DNA from: Meghimatium bilineatum | Taxonomy: Eukaryota > Mollusca > Gastropoda > Stylommatophora > Philomycidae | Length of the DNA: 64,000 nt | Assembly (NCBI GenBank): GCA_034231615.1 | Contig: CM067306.1 | Span: 42,084,761 to 42,148,760 of the forward strand | Direction of reading: 5' to 3' | Shown: positions 1-11,950 of the stretch, in pieces | How positions within the stretch are numbered: the first letter of the stretch is position 1 | How the letters are laid out: each line of letters opens with the position of its first letter | Notes under the pieces: model-generated | Seen by the model: the letters and a program-made list of their open reading frames with translations, nothing else | Told to the model about the DNA's origin: nothing | Database searches by the model: none | Translations under genes and position numbers: made by a program

Positions 1-175
1 TACAGATTATCAGTAAACATGTAGACATGTTCTTTAGCTATGTTTTTCTTCTTCTTCTAGTTCAATTTTGTTTAACTATGTCTATGCAGTATGTTGCTGT
101 ACTTGAAAGTTCTTTAGTATTCCTGTATAGTTCTTTTTATGGATGTGTATCTCCTCTAAAGGCTAGTGCACGGTT

Positions 176-815
176 TGCAACTGGTTTAACTGACTGGCAG
201 TGTCTTGTAGGAAAATGTATTGCATCTGGTTTAACTGACTGGCAGTGTCTTGCAGGAAAATGTATTGCATCTGGTTTAACTGACTGGCAGTGTCTTGTAG
301 GAAAATGTATTGCAACTGATTTAACTGACTGGCAGTGTCTTGCAGGAAAATGTATTGCATCTGGTTTAACTGACTGGCAGTGTCTTGCAGGAAAATGTAT
401 TGCAACTGATTTAACTGACTGGCAGTGTCTTGCAGGAAAATGTATTGCATCTGGTTTAACTGACTGGCAGTGTCTTGCAGGAAAATGTATTGCATCTGGT
501 TTAACTGACTGGCAGTGTCTTGTAGGAAAATGTATTGCATCTGGTTTAACTGACTGGCAGTGTCTTGTAGGAAAATGTATTGCATCTGGTTTAACTGGCT
601 GGCAGTGTCTTGCAGGAAAATGTATTGCATCTGGTTTAACTGACTGGCAGTGTCTTGTAGGAAAATGTATTGCATCTGGTTTAACTGACTGGCAGTGTCT
701 TGTAGGAAAATGTATTGCATCTGGTTTAACTGACTGGCAGTGTCTTGTAGGAAAATGTATTGCATCTGGTTTCACTGACTGGCAGTGTCTTGCAGGAAAA
801 TTTGTTGCAGCTGGT
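176..815. repeat. 45-bp minisatellite, 14 units
   Basis: Fourteen head-to-tail units sharing GACTGGCAGTGTCTTG. Because 45 is a multiple of 3, one + frame (27-935) and two - frames stay open. The + reading has 15-residue units with one Trp and two Cys after a hydrophobic N terminus. Unit differences are mostly amino-acid changing (Val/Ala, Ser-Gly/Thr-Asp, Asp/Gly, Leu/Phe), which argues against a conserved protein. The repeat lies in the presumed 5' intron region of the Ig-protein gene. Confidence 0.9.
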
Positions 816-935
816 TTAACTTACTGCAATGAAGCACCAAATTTTATGAAAAGCACTCAGTTCTGCAGAGGAGTTGTTTTTTTCTTATTTAACGTTCCTT
901 CTCACACTCTCGTTAGATATCTCTTGCACCAATGA

Positions 936-1280
936 TCAGACACATCCACCTTTAGTGGTTGTACATATTACATTTAATATTTTATCAATTCAACTGAATG
1001 TTGAATATCCATAACCATATTGCAAATAAGCCAGTCTGTACATCACAATGTATTTTTCAGCATTTCTTACACTGCACACTGGCATCTTTCACCAATCTGA
1101 CTGTTATTCACAGTCAATATTGCTTAACCTTTTGCTGATGTCTGGGTCACTTATTGACCTGATCACAGACACCAACCTAATAAATTAGTGGAATCTTTTC
1201 TTATCTAAACAGTGAATGACTGATCTGAACAGATAATAGTCAAATAAATGTGCTGATATGGACAAACAAGCACAGTGGAA
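936..1280. other. AT-rich stretch without recognised feature
   Basis: Sequence with scattered stops in all frames, presumed intron. A weak resemblance to 9,000-9,180 (TCACCAATCT / TCACTAATCT in similar context) suggests old repeat debris. Confidence 0.4.
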
Positions 1281-1395
1281 TTTCTGTATAGCAAGTTGGT
1301 CCAGATTAAAGAAATATTTCTGTATGGCAAGTTGATCGAGACTTACAAAATATTTCTGTATAGCAAGTTGGTCTGGACTGAAGAAACATTTCTCT
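1281..1395. repeat. 36-bp tandem repeat, 3 units
   Basis: TTTCTGTATAGCAAGTTGG-type units begin at 1,281, 1,317 and 1,353, with a broken fourth near 1,387. Confidence 0.8.
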
Positions 1396-1679
1396 AATAA
1401 CCAACATACAATAAACTAATTGGGGATTTTGAGAAATGTTGTTAAATACTGAATTTTGTTATAATTTTGTTATGCACTATACAAGGATTCAACTATATTA
1501 TTAGAGTTGGAAATGAGGTAAAGAATAGTAACATCTGTCATACTTGTCAAAAGAAGTTAGTAAGGAAGATTTGGTCATCATTTTGGCAATCTCATTCTCA
1601 CTTGATAATAAAATAAAATAATTGTTGAAAATGTATTTGCTTTGTTTAATTGAATATCCCTGGGGATTATCGCATGTAG

Positions 1680-1800
1680 CTATGAAGTTACTAGAAGTGA
1701 CACTCTCAGGAGATAGCATGCCACTTCATTGAGAGAGACAGAGTACATGTGGGATAACCCAAGTACAATGAAGTCAATCCTCTACACATTTTGAGCCCTT
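1680..1800. repeat. Interspersed repeat also present at 10,055-10,155
   Basis: Both copies contain AGCATGCYACT, then TGTGGGATAACCC / TATGGGTGAACCC and ACAATGAARTCAAT in the same order and spacing. The family is not recognised. Confidence 0.55.
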
Positions 1801-3466
1801 TTCGGCAAATATGACAGCATTGCTTAAATTAGCAAAAGGAATATATATTATCAAATAGTTGATATAAATTACAAAGATAAATTTAGATATCTATACTAGA
1901 TTGTACAAAGAAGTGTAGACCATATACAGACAACTACCCAAAAAAAGTTGCATAAAATATAGACCTGGCTTGGTAACAATGTGACACATATTTGCTACAG
2001 AAAAAAAAGAACGAAATTCAGGTGGGAAAGTAGACATCCAAGAGCATCCTTCATTATGAAATTATCCTCAGACATCTGGGTTACAACTTTTGTTGACCTA
2101 CTGAGATCATTCATGGAAATAGTAGTGATGGGATCAAGCAACTGTATCCCCTGTGGACTGTCTAACCTGGTGATGTTTACAACTGTCTTCATAATCTGAC
2201 ACAATCATTTTATGATTCAATTTCCAGTTGAGGTGGATATTTTTTCCAACCACATGCAATCACTCTGTATACAATACCATTAGTACAGAAAGTGGCTATT
2301 GGAAATTTTCTTCTAGCTTTTGGTTGTTAACATTATCTAGCCAGAGTTTGATTCACTCTGAGGAAATTATTACCAGATCAAATCCAGGAAAGTTAAAAAG
2401 AACTGTTTTGTGCTGATGCTAATGGTATGAATGTGTGATATTATGAGTGACTTGAATTTTATATGAGACTTGTATCTTTGGTGTGACTTCAATTTTAGTA
2501 TGACTTGAATCTTAGGTATGGCTTAAATATTAGGTGTGACTTGAATCTTAGTAGTGACTTGACTTTCCTTGTTATACTTATTTACTCTAAAGTAAAGCCT
2601 TAGTGGCCACTCATTTCATATGACTAGTTTTCCCCACAGTTAAAATGGGATGGCATGTTTCTATATAGAAGCTTTTTTTTTATCTTTATTTCACACCCAG
2701 AAGACTCTAACTGCCAGCGGTATGCAATGCTTTATGATAAAACCTATTCAGAGGGGTAAAAATGTAACTATACAGATAATGTTCTGTGTGGCTTCAACAA
2801 GAGAAAAACTTCACTATATAGTCATGTCACCTACTAGGAGGCTTACTGTTGCATGCTGGTTGGTCTGATATGTCACTGGTGAAACCTTCACATGCAGATA
2901 AATACATGGTAGTAGAGTAAAGTTTGGTCTTAGGGGGGTCTTAGATCTTCATGTAGAGATTGAGATTGGTAAAGATAGAGTTTGGAGTGCACACTGCAAT
3001 GATGATATAATGTTAACTTTCAAATTCTAGAAGAAATTTTCTAATAGTTCCTTTCTGTACTAATGGTATGGAATATATTTGAAGTTAGTGACCCATTCAT
3101 TTGAATTAGTTATGTTTTTGTTCATTGAGAAATGTGTATGTGTGTATAAGTGTACAATCTATATTTACATTTTCTTTCATTTCTTTGTTCTGGTCTTTTA
3201 ATCAAGACAGCAAGTTTGTTTTTTATTCAATAGAGCTTTGTAGTAATGTTGACTGTTTCTATCATTCGCTAGTTTGTGTGAACTGTCTATCCTGACTACT
3301 CTACCTATCTTGGTGTTGTCAAAATATCACAGGCTTTTTCTCATGCTCTCTTCAAACTGTTTCCACGGAGAGAGACTGAATATTTGCATGATGTCTTTTT
3401 TGTATTCTTCCCACTACCTACTCCCCATTTCCTGCATGTCAATGATGTGATGGATCATGTTCACAG
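1801..3466. other. AT-rich non-coding stretch
   Basis: No exon, RNA gene or recognised element seen, apart from a degenerate tandem repeat of about 24 bp (TGACTTGAATYTTAG-like) at 2,440-2,575. CpG is almost absent: one at 2,401-3,000. Presumed intron. Confidence 0.4.
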
Positions 3467-3511
3467 AAGAAGAGGAAGCTGAAGATGCAGGTACCAAGCC
3501 TCAGCCTCAAG
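3467..3511 (+). CDS. Ig-protein gene, acidic linker exon (first exon seen)
   Basis: Small exon with acceptor TCACAG and donor AAG|GTATCC. Entered in phase 1, it encodes a linker rich in Glu, Pro and Gln (EEEAEDAGTKPQPQ) and leaves one base that completes an Ala codon with the exon at 11,012. A second donor 21 bases earlier (CAG|GTACCA, exon end 3,490) keeps the same phase, so alternative linker lengths are possible. The composition resembles the acidic linker exon at 27,589. Upstream exons, including the start codon, are outside the window. Identification rests on phase and on the Ig exons that follow; such a short exon could be a chance match. Confidence 0.55.
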
Positions 3512-4184
3512 GTATCCAAACTCATATTTCAGTTCTCAACATTGACTTGTTTTCATGCACAGGTTCATTTGAGATGGCTTATACACTGCACACAGTAACA
3601 AGATAATTCATATCAGTTTTAGCATGCATAACTTATCTGCACTCTTTTAAGTGGGCATTTTTTGTTTAATGACTAATTTTGAAGACTGAATAATGGGTGT
3701 TGACATTGTGCACAGTGATAATGTTCTGAATTAACTTGTTCTAGTTGAGGTCTTTGTCCCAATAGGTGCTCAGTCATGTTCAGTTTGCTGCCAGCTTAAA
3801 TATAAAATAGCTCACATTGTTATATATGGAAAAGCAATGCCAATATTGCAGCTAAGAACTGGGAAAATCTGGACACTATTGGCCATTGGGAATATGGTCT
3901 TGCAACAATCTAGTCTATCACTATGACATCGCTCTCATCAGCAACAACCGGGTAGAAATGGAAAGGAACCAAAGCAACCAGTGCCTCTGCTAACTTTAGA
4001 ATCTTGGGAAGACAGAGTAGAAACTGTGGGAAAATTTTGAGTTAGCCATTTTGAGTTCTGACCAAGAGAAAATTTTAAACTTTGCCCTGTGGGGATTACT
4101 AGACTGAAGATCTAGCAAGACCACAGAATCCTGAAAGCAGAAGAAAATTAGTTAATGTCAAACTATACCAATAATATGGTATTA

Positions 4185-4600
4185 TCTGTCAAGTTTTATG
4201 GATGCAAGAGTTGGATACTGACTGCAGATATAGAGAGAAGGATACAGACCTCTGAATATGCTTTATGGATGCGAAAGTTGGATACTGACTGCAGATATAG
4301 AGAGAAGGATGCAGACATCTGAACATGTAGACAGATACTCATGTTTTCTATAGAGATCATATAACAAAGAAATATGTCAGAAGTAAAATAAACTTGTATA
4401 ATATGTGAGATTCTAAAAAAATCATATATATCAACAGTTAAATGAAGAAAATTGATATTGTTCAGGCATGTCACCTCATAGGATCTCTCTGTCTAGTACA
4501 ATCTTGCAGGGAACAGTGGAGGGAGGAAGAAGCAGTAGAGGTACAGAGATAATCATTGATTGACAACATCACATAATAGATAGGACTTTAATTTTACACA
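4185..4600 (+). mobile_element. RTE-like LINE fragment (C-terminal region)
   Basis: In scattered frames the + strand reads LYGCESWILTADIERRMQ, a hallmark segment downstream of the reverse transcriptase in RTE-like LINEs, followed by remnants of the later SSTILQGTVEGG region. A 67-bp part is tandemly duplicated (4,195 and 4,262). Heavily decayed, with no continuous frame. The preceding 3,512-4,184 is intron sequence without a clear feature. Confidence 0.65.
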
Positions 4601-6006
4601 CGTTTCCACACAACAGACAACAGGATACAATTAAGATCTCTATGTGTTGATCCATCCTTCACAGTACTTTGTTGCAGTACCTTCCCCAACTGTTTCCATC
4701 AAAGTACCCAAGCTGTACAGCTAGGTGAACTGACTGAGAAATTTGGTGTCAAATAATGAAGAACTGATAAAGAAAATATTTGAACAAGAAATAGCATAAG
4801 AAATATTAGATATAATATAATAAGATTGTATAACTAAAGATTACTTTAACTCTGACATGTTATAGCACCAGCATGTTTTGCCAAGTTTGATATGCTGTGA
4901 AGGTAATACTAAGATAGAATGCAATTTTGTTGTATTATATCTTATATAGTTGTGCATAACTAACTTAATTTCAAAAGTGGATGTAGTAAATGGTCATCAT
5001 CACTTGTGATTGACGAACAACATATAGTTGTCCATTGTGAGGATGTGATGTGACACTGTTATGTTTTATATGTAACACATCAATGCTGATAACAGTGATG
5101 TGAAAATTCAAGATTCACAGTTTGGTCATTGAATAATTAACTCAGTAATATGTCATAAACTGACTTCTAGAACCTTCTACAAGATACAAAGTGACAGTGT
5201 TAATATTTATCTGTGCAGTCTTTGACAAAACTGCCAAGTTTTATATTTTTCAGTAACTATATTTTACTTATAACTTGTTCCATCTTAACCAATAAGGCCT
5301 ACAACTTTGTTTATGTCTTTGTTGAAATGTCATTACAAGTTGCTATAAAGTGCTGATAGAATTTCTAATTCACTTGCAAATAAACTTTGTTGTTTGACAA
5401 AAGAGATAATGTAATGTCCCCACAAATAAAGGTGATGTTCCCACAAATAAAGTTTAAATAAACCAGTAAACATTTGATTTTTCATCATAGAGACACTACA
5501 TTGTCTGCCACCTCTGAATAAATCTGTACGCTGAGTCTCAGTTGTATGACAGGAAATCATTGACTCTATACATATTACAGAAGAAAACAATTATTTTATT
5601 TCACATGCACTACTTGAGTCACAGAATCACCTGGAATAGTATAGTAACTAACAATAAGAGGATTATGCTAGCCTTGGTAACTCAACTCTGTAAACATTAT
5701 TAAAAATATGTGGGCCATTATACTGAATAAATAATGTCAAGTTTAAAAAAAAACCAAAGATATTCTGTATGTTGAATTTACCTCTTGTGACAGAACCAAA
5801 GAATGGCACTTCATTATAAATACATCTACAAGTGTAATTTGATGGCAGCTAGACATGAATACAATGGACTGAGAGAAATTTGTCTAAAAACAGATCCAGC
5901 TAGAAGAAGATTATACAAGAGAATCTGATAACAGGAGTTGTATTGATGACTTCTTCTTCGTCTTCATCGTTCTTCAGTCATGTATCAGGTTACTGCGCCA
6001 ATAACT
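4601..6006. other. AT-rich intron sequence, little recognisable
   Basis: Stops in all frames. A short segment at 4,973-5,045 (AAATGGTCATCATCACTTGT and context) recurs at 62,640-62,700, so it is an interspersed repeat of unknown type. A 24-bp doublet (CCCACAAATAAAG) lies near 5,420-5,455. Confidence 0.4.
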
Positions 6007-6960
6007 TCAATGAATTGTGAGGTCATCCATGGAACCCTTCAAGTCTGGAGTGCCATCAAGTGCCATCTCAGTAGGCCAAATTTTCTCCTTCTCTTCTTGG
6101 TAGAGTTGACAGGCATGAAGAATGTGTTCTGCAGTCTCTGGGCTCAGTCCACAGTTGCACAGGTCTGTCTCTCCAATCTTCAGCTTTCTGAACATATGAC
6201 TTCTCAGTCTGTTGTGGCCAGTTTGTAGTCTGAAGATGATGGTTTGTTCCTTGTGTGACATTTGGTGGTAGGGGTAATTTGGTTCTGCAGTTGGGTGCAT
6301 CTGCTTCCACTTTTTCTTATATTCTGCTTTTAACATAGTCTTATATTCGTAGTACATATTGTGACCAGGGATCCACTGCAGTACTATTTCTTTGGTAGTA
6401 CTGCTGAGGTGTAGTAAGCAGGTCATAATTTCATTTATGCTCATGTTCTTTGGATCTTTCACTTCCTGCAATACTGACTTTGTATCCGTTAGAAAGACTA
6501 CATGTCTGTTGTGACTCGGCAAGCAATTTATGAGAATTTTGGCTGCCTGTATTATGGGTTACATTTCTGCTTTGAAATTTGTGAATTGTTTGCCTGTGGG
6601 TATGGATTTTTTCTTTTTCTTTTCCATCTGGTGTTATTATATATATTCACGCTATTCCTTCTAATACTGCTTCTTTCATTGATCCATCTGTATATACATG
6701 TGTCCATATATCCTTTGGGTATGTATTGATGACTAATGGCTGATGAATAAATCAGTTAATAATCCCATAATCCTTCTGGGTTCTAGGGGTACCACATTTG
6801 ATGCTTCAGCACACAGAGTCCTTCAGCGATTTCTGTCTTCAATGATGTGGAGGAGTGAGGAAAAATCTTGTTCTGTCCATTTCTTGATTTTGTAGGTCCA
6901 TGTCTTTATTTTCCCTCCTCTGCTTCTCCCCCCTTCAACGGTTTCCTGCAGTATTTTTTT
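6007..6960 (-). pseudogene. LINE 3' fragment: RNase H and C-terminal Cys/His domain
   Basis: On the - strand the order is an RNase H start (YTDGSMKEAVLEG, near 6,660-6,700), VVFLTDTKSVLQEV, IVLQWIPGH, and then the C-terminal segment HKEQTIIFRLQTGHNRLRSH with a Cys/His-rich end (CNCGLSPETAEHILHAC). This is the C terminus of a non-LTR retrotransposon ORF2 of the RNase H-bearing (I/Jockey-like) kind. The end after IPGH lacks the usual His-GNExAD segment, and the upstream part is frameshifted. 5'-truncated; no RT domain seen. Confidence 0.85.
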
Positions 6961-7189
6961 TTACAAGGAATCATGTCTCCATACATATCCAAACCATGCT
7001 AGTTTTCATCATTTCACTATTGAAAGCAATGGTTCTTGTACACCTTCAATCATCTCTATTTTATTTTTTATGTGCATATTTGTCTTATGTTCCCTATAGG
7101 AAGTTTGTAGAATTCATCTGTAGTATTTGGCTGATACTAGACATGCAAAAAGGAAGCAGCTTCTAATCAAGTCCCCACATTCACACTTG

Positions 7190-8090
7190 TTTCTGTCGTC
7201 ACTATTGTCACTAACTGTTGTCTCTGACGACTATTAAGATATCAATGATAGAGATTATGATTTTGACCACTCACTACAGATACAGAAAGAATAAATTAGA
7301 CATTTGAATACAAGTGCTACAGATGAGTTTACAAATTAAGTTCAGACTCTAATGCTACCGAAACAGACGTCGACAACAGGACGCATCTCTGGTCCTTGCG
7401 ACAGGTTTCTTTGTTGTTCCGGCTGACCACGCTGTGCCCATCCACGAACTGTGAGGGCTGAAGCTCTAGCATTGTTATTGGCAGGCAATGCGACAATAGA
7501 CGGCACATTGCTGAGAAGAGATAAAGCAGACTTAATGAAGGCAGTAATAAATTCATTTCAAGATACAGATGATGTCAATGAGGTTGAGAATGTACACATA
7601 CAGAGAATGTTAGAAATGGGAGTATTCAGAGGTGAGGGGAGGAAAAGTAAATTTTTTGGAAAGTCCCGAAGATCACACAATCAACACCTGACTGGAACTC
7701 TTGAGTCTACATACACTAGGATGGCTGCTGGAGCGGAGGGCACTTATGGGAATGTCCCACGTACTGTGAAGCCAGTTTCTAATCAAGAATAAAGAAGTTT
7801 ACAAATTTGTTTTAAAGAATATACCGGTAAACAAATGTAGGCCAAAAAAATAACAGCTTGCAAGGTCAACATGAAGCGCTGTTAACAGTGATGAAGTTCG
7901 GACATATAAAGAGACACTATTCACTTTCAAAGGATATCCTACAGAAAACAGTTGAGGATGGCAGGAGAAGAGGCTACAATGGAAATCTTGTTTTGGTTAA
8001 GGAAGGATCATGGCATGACATTTCAACACTTGTCTGTGTGTCTGAGGATACAGACATTTTGTGCTGATAGTTTCAATGTGGCACCCCTAC
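7190..8090 (+). mobile_element. RTE-like LINE tail with an insert
   Basis: RTE-type tail motifs appear on the + strand as FEYKCYR near 7,300-7,325 and as EALLTVMKFGHIKRHYS with KTVEDGRRRG at 7,870-7,965. The distance between them is roughly 390 bases longer than expected for the family. The extra DNA holds an open frame at 7,451-7,792. Confidence 0.55.
7451..7792 (+). CDS. Hypothetical 113-residue open frame
   Basis: Uninterrupted frame beginning MRAEALALLLAGNATIDG, with an acidic middle (DTDDVNEVENV) and a basic part (GRKSKFFGKSRRS). No domain recognised. It sits inside decayed LINE sequence in an intron, with no splice context suggesting host use. CpG is slightly higher than in the surroundings, so it may be a more recent insert. 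It could equally be chance. Confidence 0.2.
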   Translation: MRAEALALLLAGNATIDGTLLRRDKADLMKAVINSFQDTDDVNEVENVHIQRMLEMGVFRGEGRKSKFFGKSRRSHNQHLTGTLESTYTRMAAGAEGTYGNVPRTVKPVSNQE

Positions 8091-8290
8091 AACCAAAACA
8101 TGCTATGCGATTTTATCATTATTACAAATTACAAGTATATATTACATACCCAGTAGTTCATCATAGTGGCACTTTAATCAGATTGTTTAACCATTGACTT
8201 GAGTGCTGTTTGAGCTGACATCAATGGTAAAGTCTGCATACTAATGCCATTTCATGAATTGTTCATTATGTCATTACCATAAGCACTGAT

Positions 8291-8634
8291 CTACATTCAC
8301 ACACATTAGTTAGCGCAATGATTCTCAAAATATCCATATATGTTCACACACATTAGTTAGCGTAATGATTCTCAAAATATCTATCTATGTTCAAGCACAT
8401 TAGTTAGTGCAATGATTCTCAAATATCTATGTTCACGCACATTAGTTAGTGCAATGATTCTCAAATATCTATGTTCACGCACATTAGTTAGTGCAATGAT
8501 TCTCAAATATCTATGTTCACTCACATTAGTTAGTGCAATGATTCTCAAATATCTATGTTCATGCACATTAGTTAGTGCAATGATTCTCAAATATCTATGT
8601 TCATGCACATTAGTTAGTGCAATGATTCACAAAA
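8291..8634. repeat. 42-bp tandem repeat, 8 units
   Basis: Eight units containing CACATTAGTTAGTGCAATG and ATTCTCAAA. The first two are slightly longer (about 46 bp). The ATTCTCAAA core also occurs at the start of family A, which follows directly at 8,690. Confidence 0.9.
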
Positions 8635-8683
8635 TTGTTCTACATTATGGCACACTCAATTATTTTTCCTTCTGCATTATTTA

Positions 8684-8850
8684 AGCATGTGTTTCTCTCA
8701 AACTCTGCTGGATCTCTCTTGTAATAGAACAATGGAACTACATTTCCAGAAAATGGAAATATATATAGACATAGTTCAGAAAATGGAGATGTGTTGGGCT
8801 GCTGATGTATTTGCGCTAATGGCCCAATGCATCTGTACTTCAGCTGTGGT
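8684..8850 (+). repeat. Family A interspersed repeat
   Basis: Matches the family pattern CTCAAACTCTGCTGGATC at the start and GGCCCAATGCATC near the end. The family has at least 13 copies in this window in both orientations. Full versions are about 250-270 bp, beginning TTCTTCTGCGTTCATTCTC. No tRNA promoter boxes identified. Confidence 0.7.
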
Positions 8851-9589
8851 ATCTAATACATTTAGTGTTTTACCAATTCCACTGAATCTGTGGCCCATAT
8901 CACTAGTAGGTGAGTTGTGCATTCATCATCATTAAGTGCTATCTCCACAATGAAGGTTGGCTGGCTGCAACAGACCTCCAACATCCCGTCTCTTGTCTTG
9001 GGGGTGCACTCTGCTAGACTGTAACCTGTCCATCTAATTATGTTACTCTCTTGTGCATTGCAACCTTTTTAACAGCATTGCTCATACTGTACACTTGTAG
9101 TTTCACTAATCTTTGTGATAGTCAGAATCAATGATGTTTGACCTTTTTTTTTACTGTCTGGATTATTACCAGACCACAGGCGCTGACACTTCTGCATTAA
9201 CATGTAAGGTTTCAAATTCTGTACTATTTCTTATAATTTCATGACAACAGAAAATATCTTAATAGTTGATAGCTTACATTAGTAGTGTAAATAGCTTCAG
9301 TGAAAGTTATAACAACTTTGTACAGGTGATAATCTTATTTCAGGTGGTAAAATGTGTCATGTTTGAGAATCACTGCAGTCGTAAATACTTGCCACTGTTA
9401 CACATCCCTAGATATGACATCACTGTAGTATGACTCCATATGAAACAGTACTAATATAGACACATTGAAACATGACTCATGATTTAGTGTGAGATTTCAG
9501 TTGATCTGAACTATCTAATATTGTTGTCTAATGACTGCACTGACTAAATCACTAAAAATTGTTCCACATATCACAATCACATTTAATCA
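8851..9589. other. Intron sequence without recognised feature
   Basis: AT-rich, with stops in all frames. Nothing supported. Confidence 0.35.
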
Positions 9590-9795
9590 TGTTTAGTTCT
9601 GAGTGCATGCAATAGCTGTACACATTGTCAGTGACCCAGAAGCCATGCTGATTGGATGGATCAGGCTTAAAGGCACAGATATCACAGCCAAGCTGTAACC
9701 TATGGCACAACACATTTCATTCTCCGGACTATAGCCTATCAGTCTAATCTGCAGAAGTTTCAAAATGAATGCAGATGAAGAAGATTTCATTTTCT
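9590..9795 (-). repeat. Family A interspersed repeat
   Basis: Read on the - strand it begins TCTTCTTCATCTGCATTCAT and carries CTGCAGATTAGACTG and CAGCATGGCTTCTGGGTCAC, matching the longer family A members at 20,706 and 61,140. Confidence 0.75.
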
Positions 9796-10054
9796 GAAGC
9801 TCTCAATAAAACTATTGTTAACAAGAAAGTATCAACAAAATATAAACAAAATGGCAAAATAACTGTCATTAACATGGACATCTGATACCAGCAAAGAAAT
9901 GTGGGTGCACATGGCCAAGTGGTTGTGCCATTTTTATTTTATTTATCATATCACAAACTCAAAGTTGAGCTGTAATTTCTTGTTCACAAGTGCATATTTT
10001 TAGACTGGAAATTATCACTTGGCCTATAATTTGTGTGCTCTGTTAACTCTCTGC

Positions 10055-10155
10055 AGACAGCATGCTACTCTCAAAGCAAGTTGCTCTCGAGAAGGGCTGA
10101 GTGTATATGGGTGAACCCAAATACAATGAAATCAATTATCTGTGCCTTATGAATC
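10055..10155. repeat. Interspersed repeat also present at 1,680-1,800
   Basis: Same ordered motifs as the first copy; the family is not recognised. Confidence 0.5.
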
Positions 10156-10315
10156 CATCCTAAATAAATAAGAAAAATGATCATTGAAGGCTAAACAAAG
10201 GAGAAGAATTTAGGGGAAAAAAATGTTTCACCAAAATATAGACATATCTATTTTTATATACTGTACCAATACTTTTTTCTATTAAAAAATGCACTGTGAA
10301 ATACTATTGTTGAAA

Positions 10316-10800
10316 TAGAAATAGAAGTATCTATCATTAACATAGAAGTCTGCAGTAAGAAAATACCATCTATCATTAACATAGAAGTCTGCAGTAAGAA
10401 AATACCATCTATCATAATTACATCAAAATTTGAAGTAATAAAATACCATCTATCATTAACATAGAAGTCTGAAGTAATAAAATACCATCTATCATTAACA
10501 TAGAAGTCTGAAGTAATAAAATACCATCTATCATTAACATAGAAGTCTGCAATAAGAAAATACCATATATCATTAACATAGAAATCTGAAGTAAGAAATA
10601 CCATCTATCATTAACATAGAAATCTGAAGTAAGAAATACCATCTATCTTTAACATAGAAATCTGAAGTAAGAAATACCATCTATCATAAACATAGAAATC
10701 TGAAGTAAGAAATACCATCTATCTTTAACATAGAAATCTGAAGTAAGAAATACCATCTATCATTAACATAGAAATCTCAAGTGAGAAATACTATCATCAT
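10316..10800. repeat. 38- to 41-bp tandem repeat, about 12 units
   Basis: Units share ATACCATCTATCATTAACAT and AGAARTCTGMAGTAAGAAA. Unit length changes from about 41 to 38 along the array through loss of A residues. Open frames across it on the - strand are a by-product of repetition. Confidence 0.9.
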
Positions 10801-11011
10801 AGAAGTCTGAGCAAAGAATTAGTAGATACATCTGTTAATAAAATTAAAAAATTGAACGTAAATGAATAAACAACCATGCAAGTAAATTTCTTTTTTAGAA
10901 ATCAGAATTCTTGCTTAATTTTTTATGACTGTTTAATATTGTGCTATCAAAGATGTGTGCTTTTTAAAAATGATAATTTAACCATTTTATTATTGATTTC
11001 TTTACCTACAG

Positions 11012-11236
11012 CTCCTTTCTTCATTAAACATCTGCCTAGGACCATTGATGTCATGCAGGGCATTGATGTACGACTAGATTGCATATTACGACGAGGAATT
11101 GAACTTGTTCGTTGGTCATCATCTCAATCTCCATCTCAGGACTTAGAGAAAACCAAGAAAAAACTGGCAGATGAAGGTTTTCGTGGAGAGTTCATTCCCT
11201 TGGAGACCAGATCACATGTAGAAGAAAAGAAATCAG
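11012..11236 (+). CDS. Ig-protein gene, exon with incomplete Ig-like domain (Ig-1)
   Basis: Exon of 225 nt between a polypyrimidine acceptor (CTACAG) and a GTAATA donor, phase 1 to 1. It encodes the first half of an I-set fold: an A strand beginning APFFIKHLP, a B strand with its Cys (VRLDCIL) and a C strand Trp (VRW). A charged Ser/Gln/Lys stretch follows, ending EEKKS. No second half with the usual D-x-G-x-Y-x-C pattern is present here or in the next exon, and I found none in the 3.1-kb intron. Either an exon was missed or lost, or this is a degenerate domain. Phase matches both neighbours exactly. Confidence 0.85.
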
Positions 11237-11699
11237 GTAATATTGTAGACATGTATTCCACCGTCGAAATACACAACTCATCTGTGTGTTATAGAGAATG
11301 GTGCTATGAACTAAACAAAAATCTAAATAGAAAAAAATGCTCCAACCGGGTTTCCATACATGTCATCTTTTCTACCTATTTCCTTTCAGTTCCCTAGGAA
11401 ACATACAGCTGCAACTGTCACTCTCCAGAGATTACTGTGTTGCACAGTCCTCTTCCTTTGTACCCATGAGGTCCTGATTGATTTGGTCTCTTCCTCCACT
11501 GTTCTTTTCCAGATGCTCTTCAGTTTTCCAACTCTTTTCTTTCCCTGTGGGTTCCATTACAGAGTCTGCCTGGTTATATTGTCAAGATTTTTTCTTAGAG
11601 AATGTCCTATCCATCTTCAATTTCTACTTTTTTTTTTAATCTCCACTGGATAGGTAAGTAATATACATGCATTTAGTTTACTCTATAGAGGATATTTTC

Positions 11700-11873
11700 T
11701 TGTCTTCTTCTTCTTCAGCTTTCATTCTTAAACTCCCACTGGATCCTTCTTGTACTTATAACAGGACAATGACCATACTAGATTTCCAGCAGGATGTATT
11801 CCAGAGAATAAAAATGCGTTATGTTGCCATTTTATGTGCGCCACTGGCCGACACATCCATCTTCCACTGAGTT
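11700..11873 (+). repeat. Family A interspersed repeat
   Basis: Contains CTTTCATTCTTAAACTCCCA, AGCAGGATGTATTCCAG and CGACACATCCATCTTC in family order. Confidence 0.7.
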
Positions 11874-11950
11874 TTCTTATCTACTAATATCAGACTTAGA
11901 GATTTCTATCTATCTATCTATACGCTGTGTCCCTTGTTTGCCTTGCGGCG

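Noticed and set aside
27-935. 302-codon + frame and two antisense frames at the window start
   Set aside because: All are produced by a 45-bp repeat, divisible by three. Unit variation is not codon-like. Kept only as a finding.
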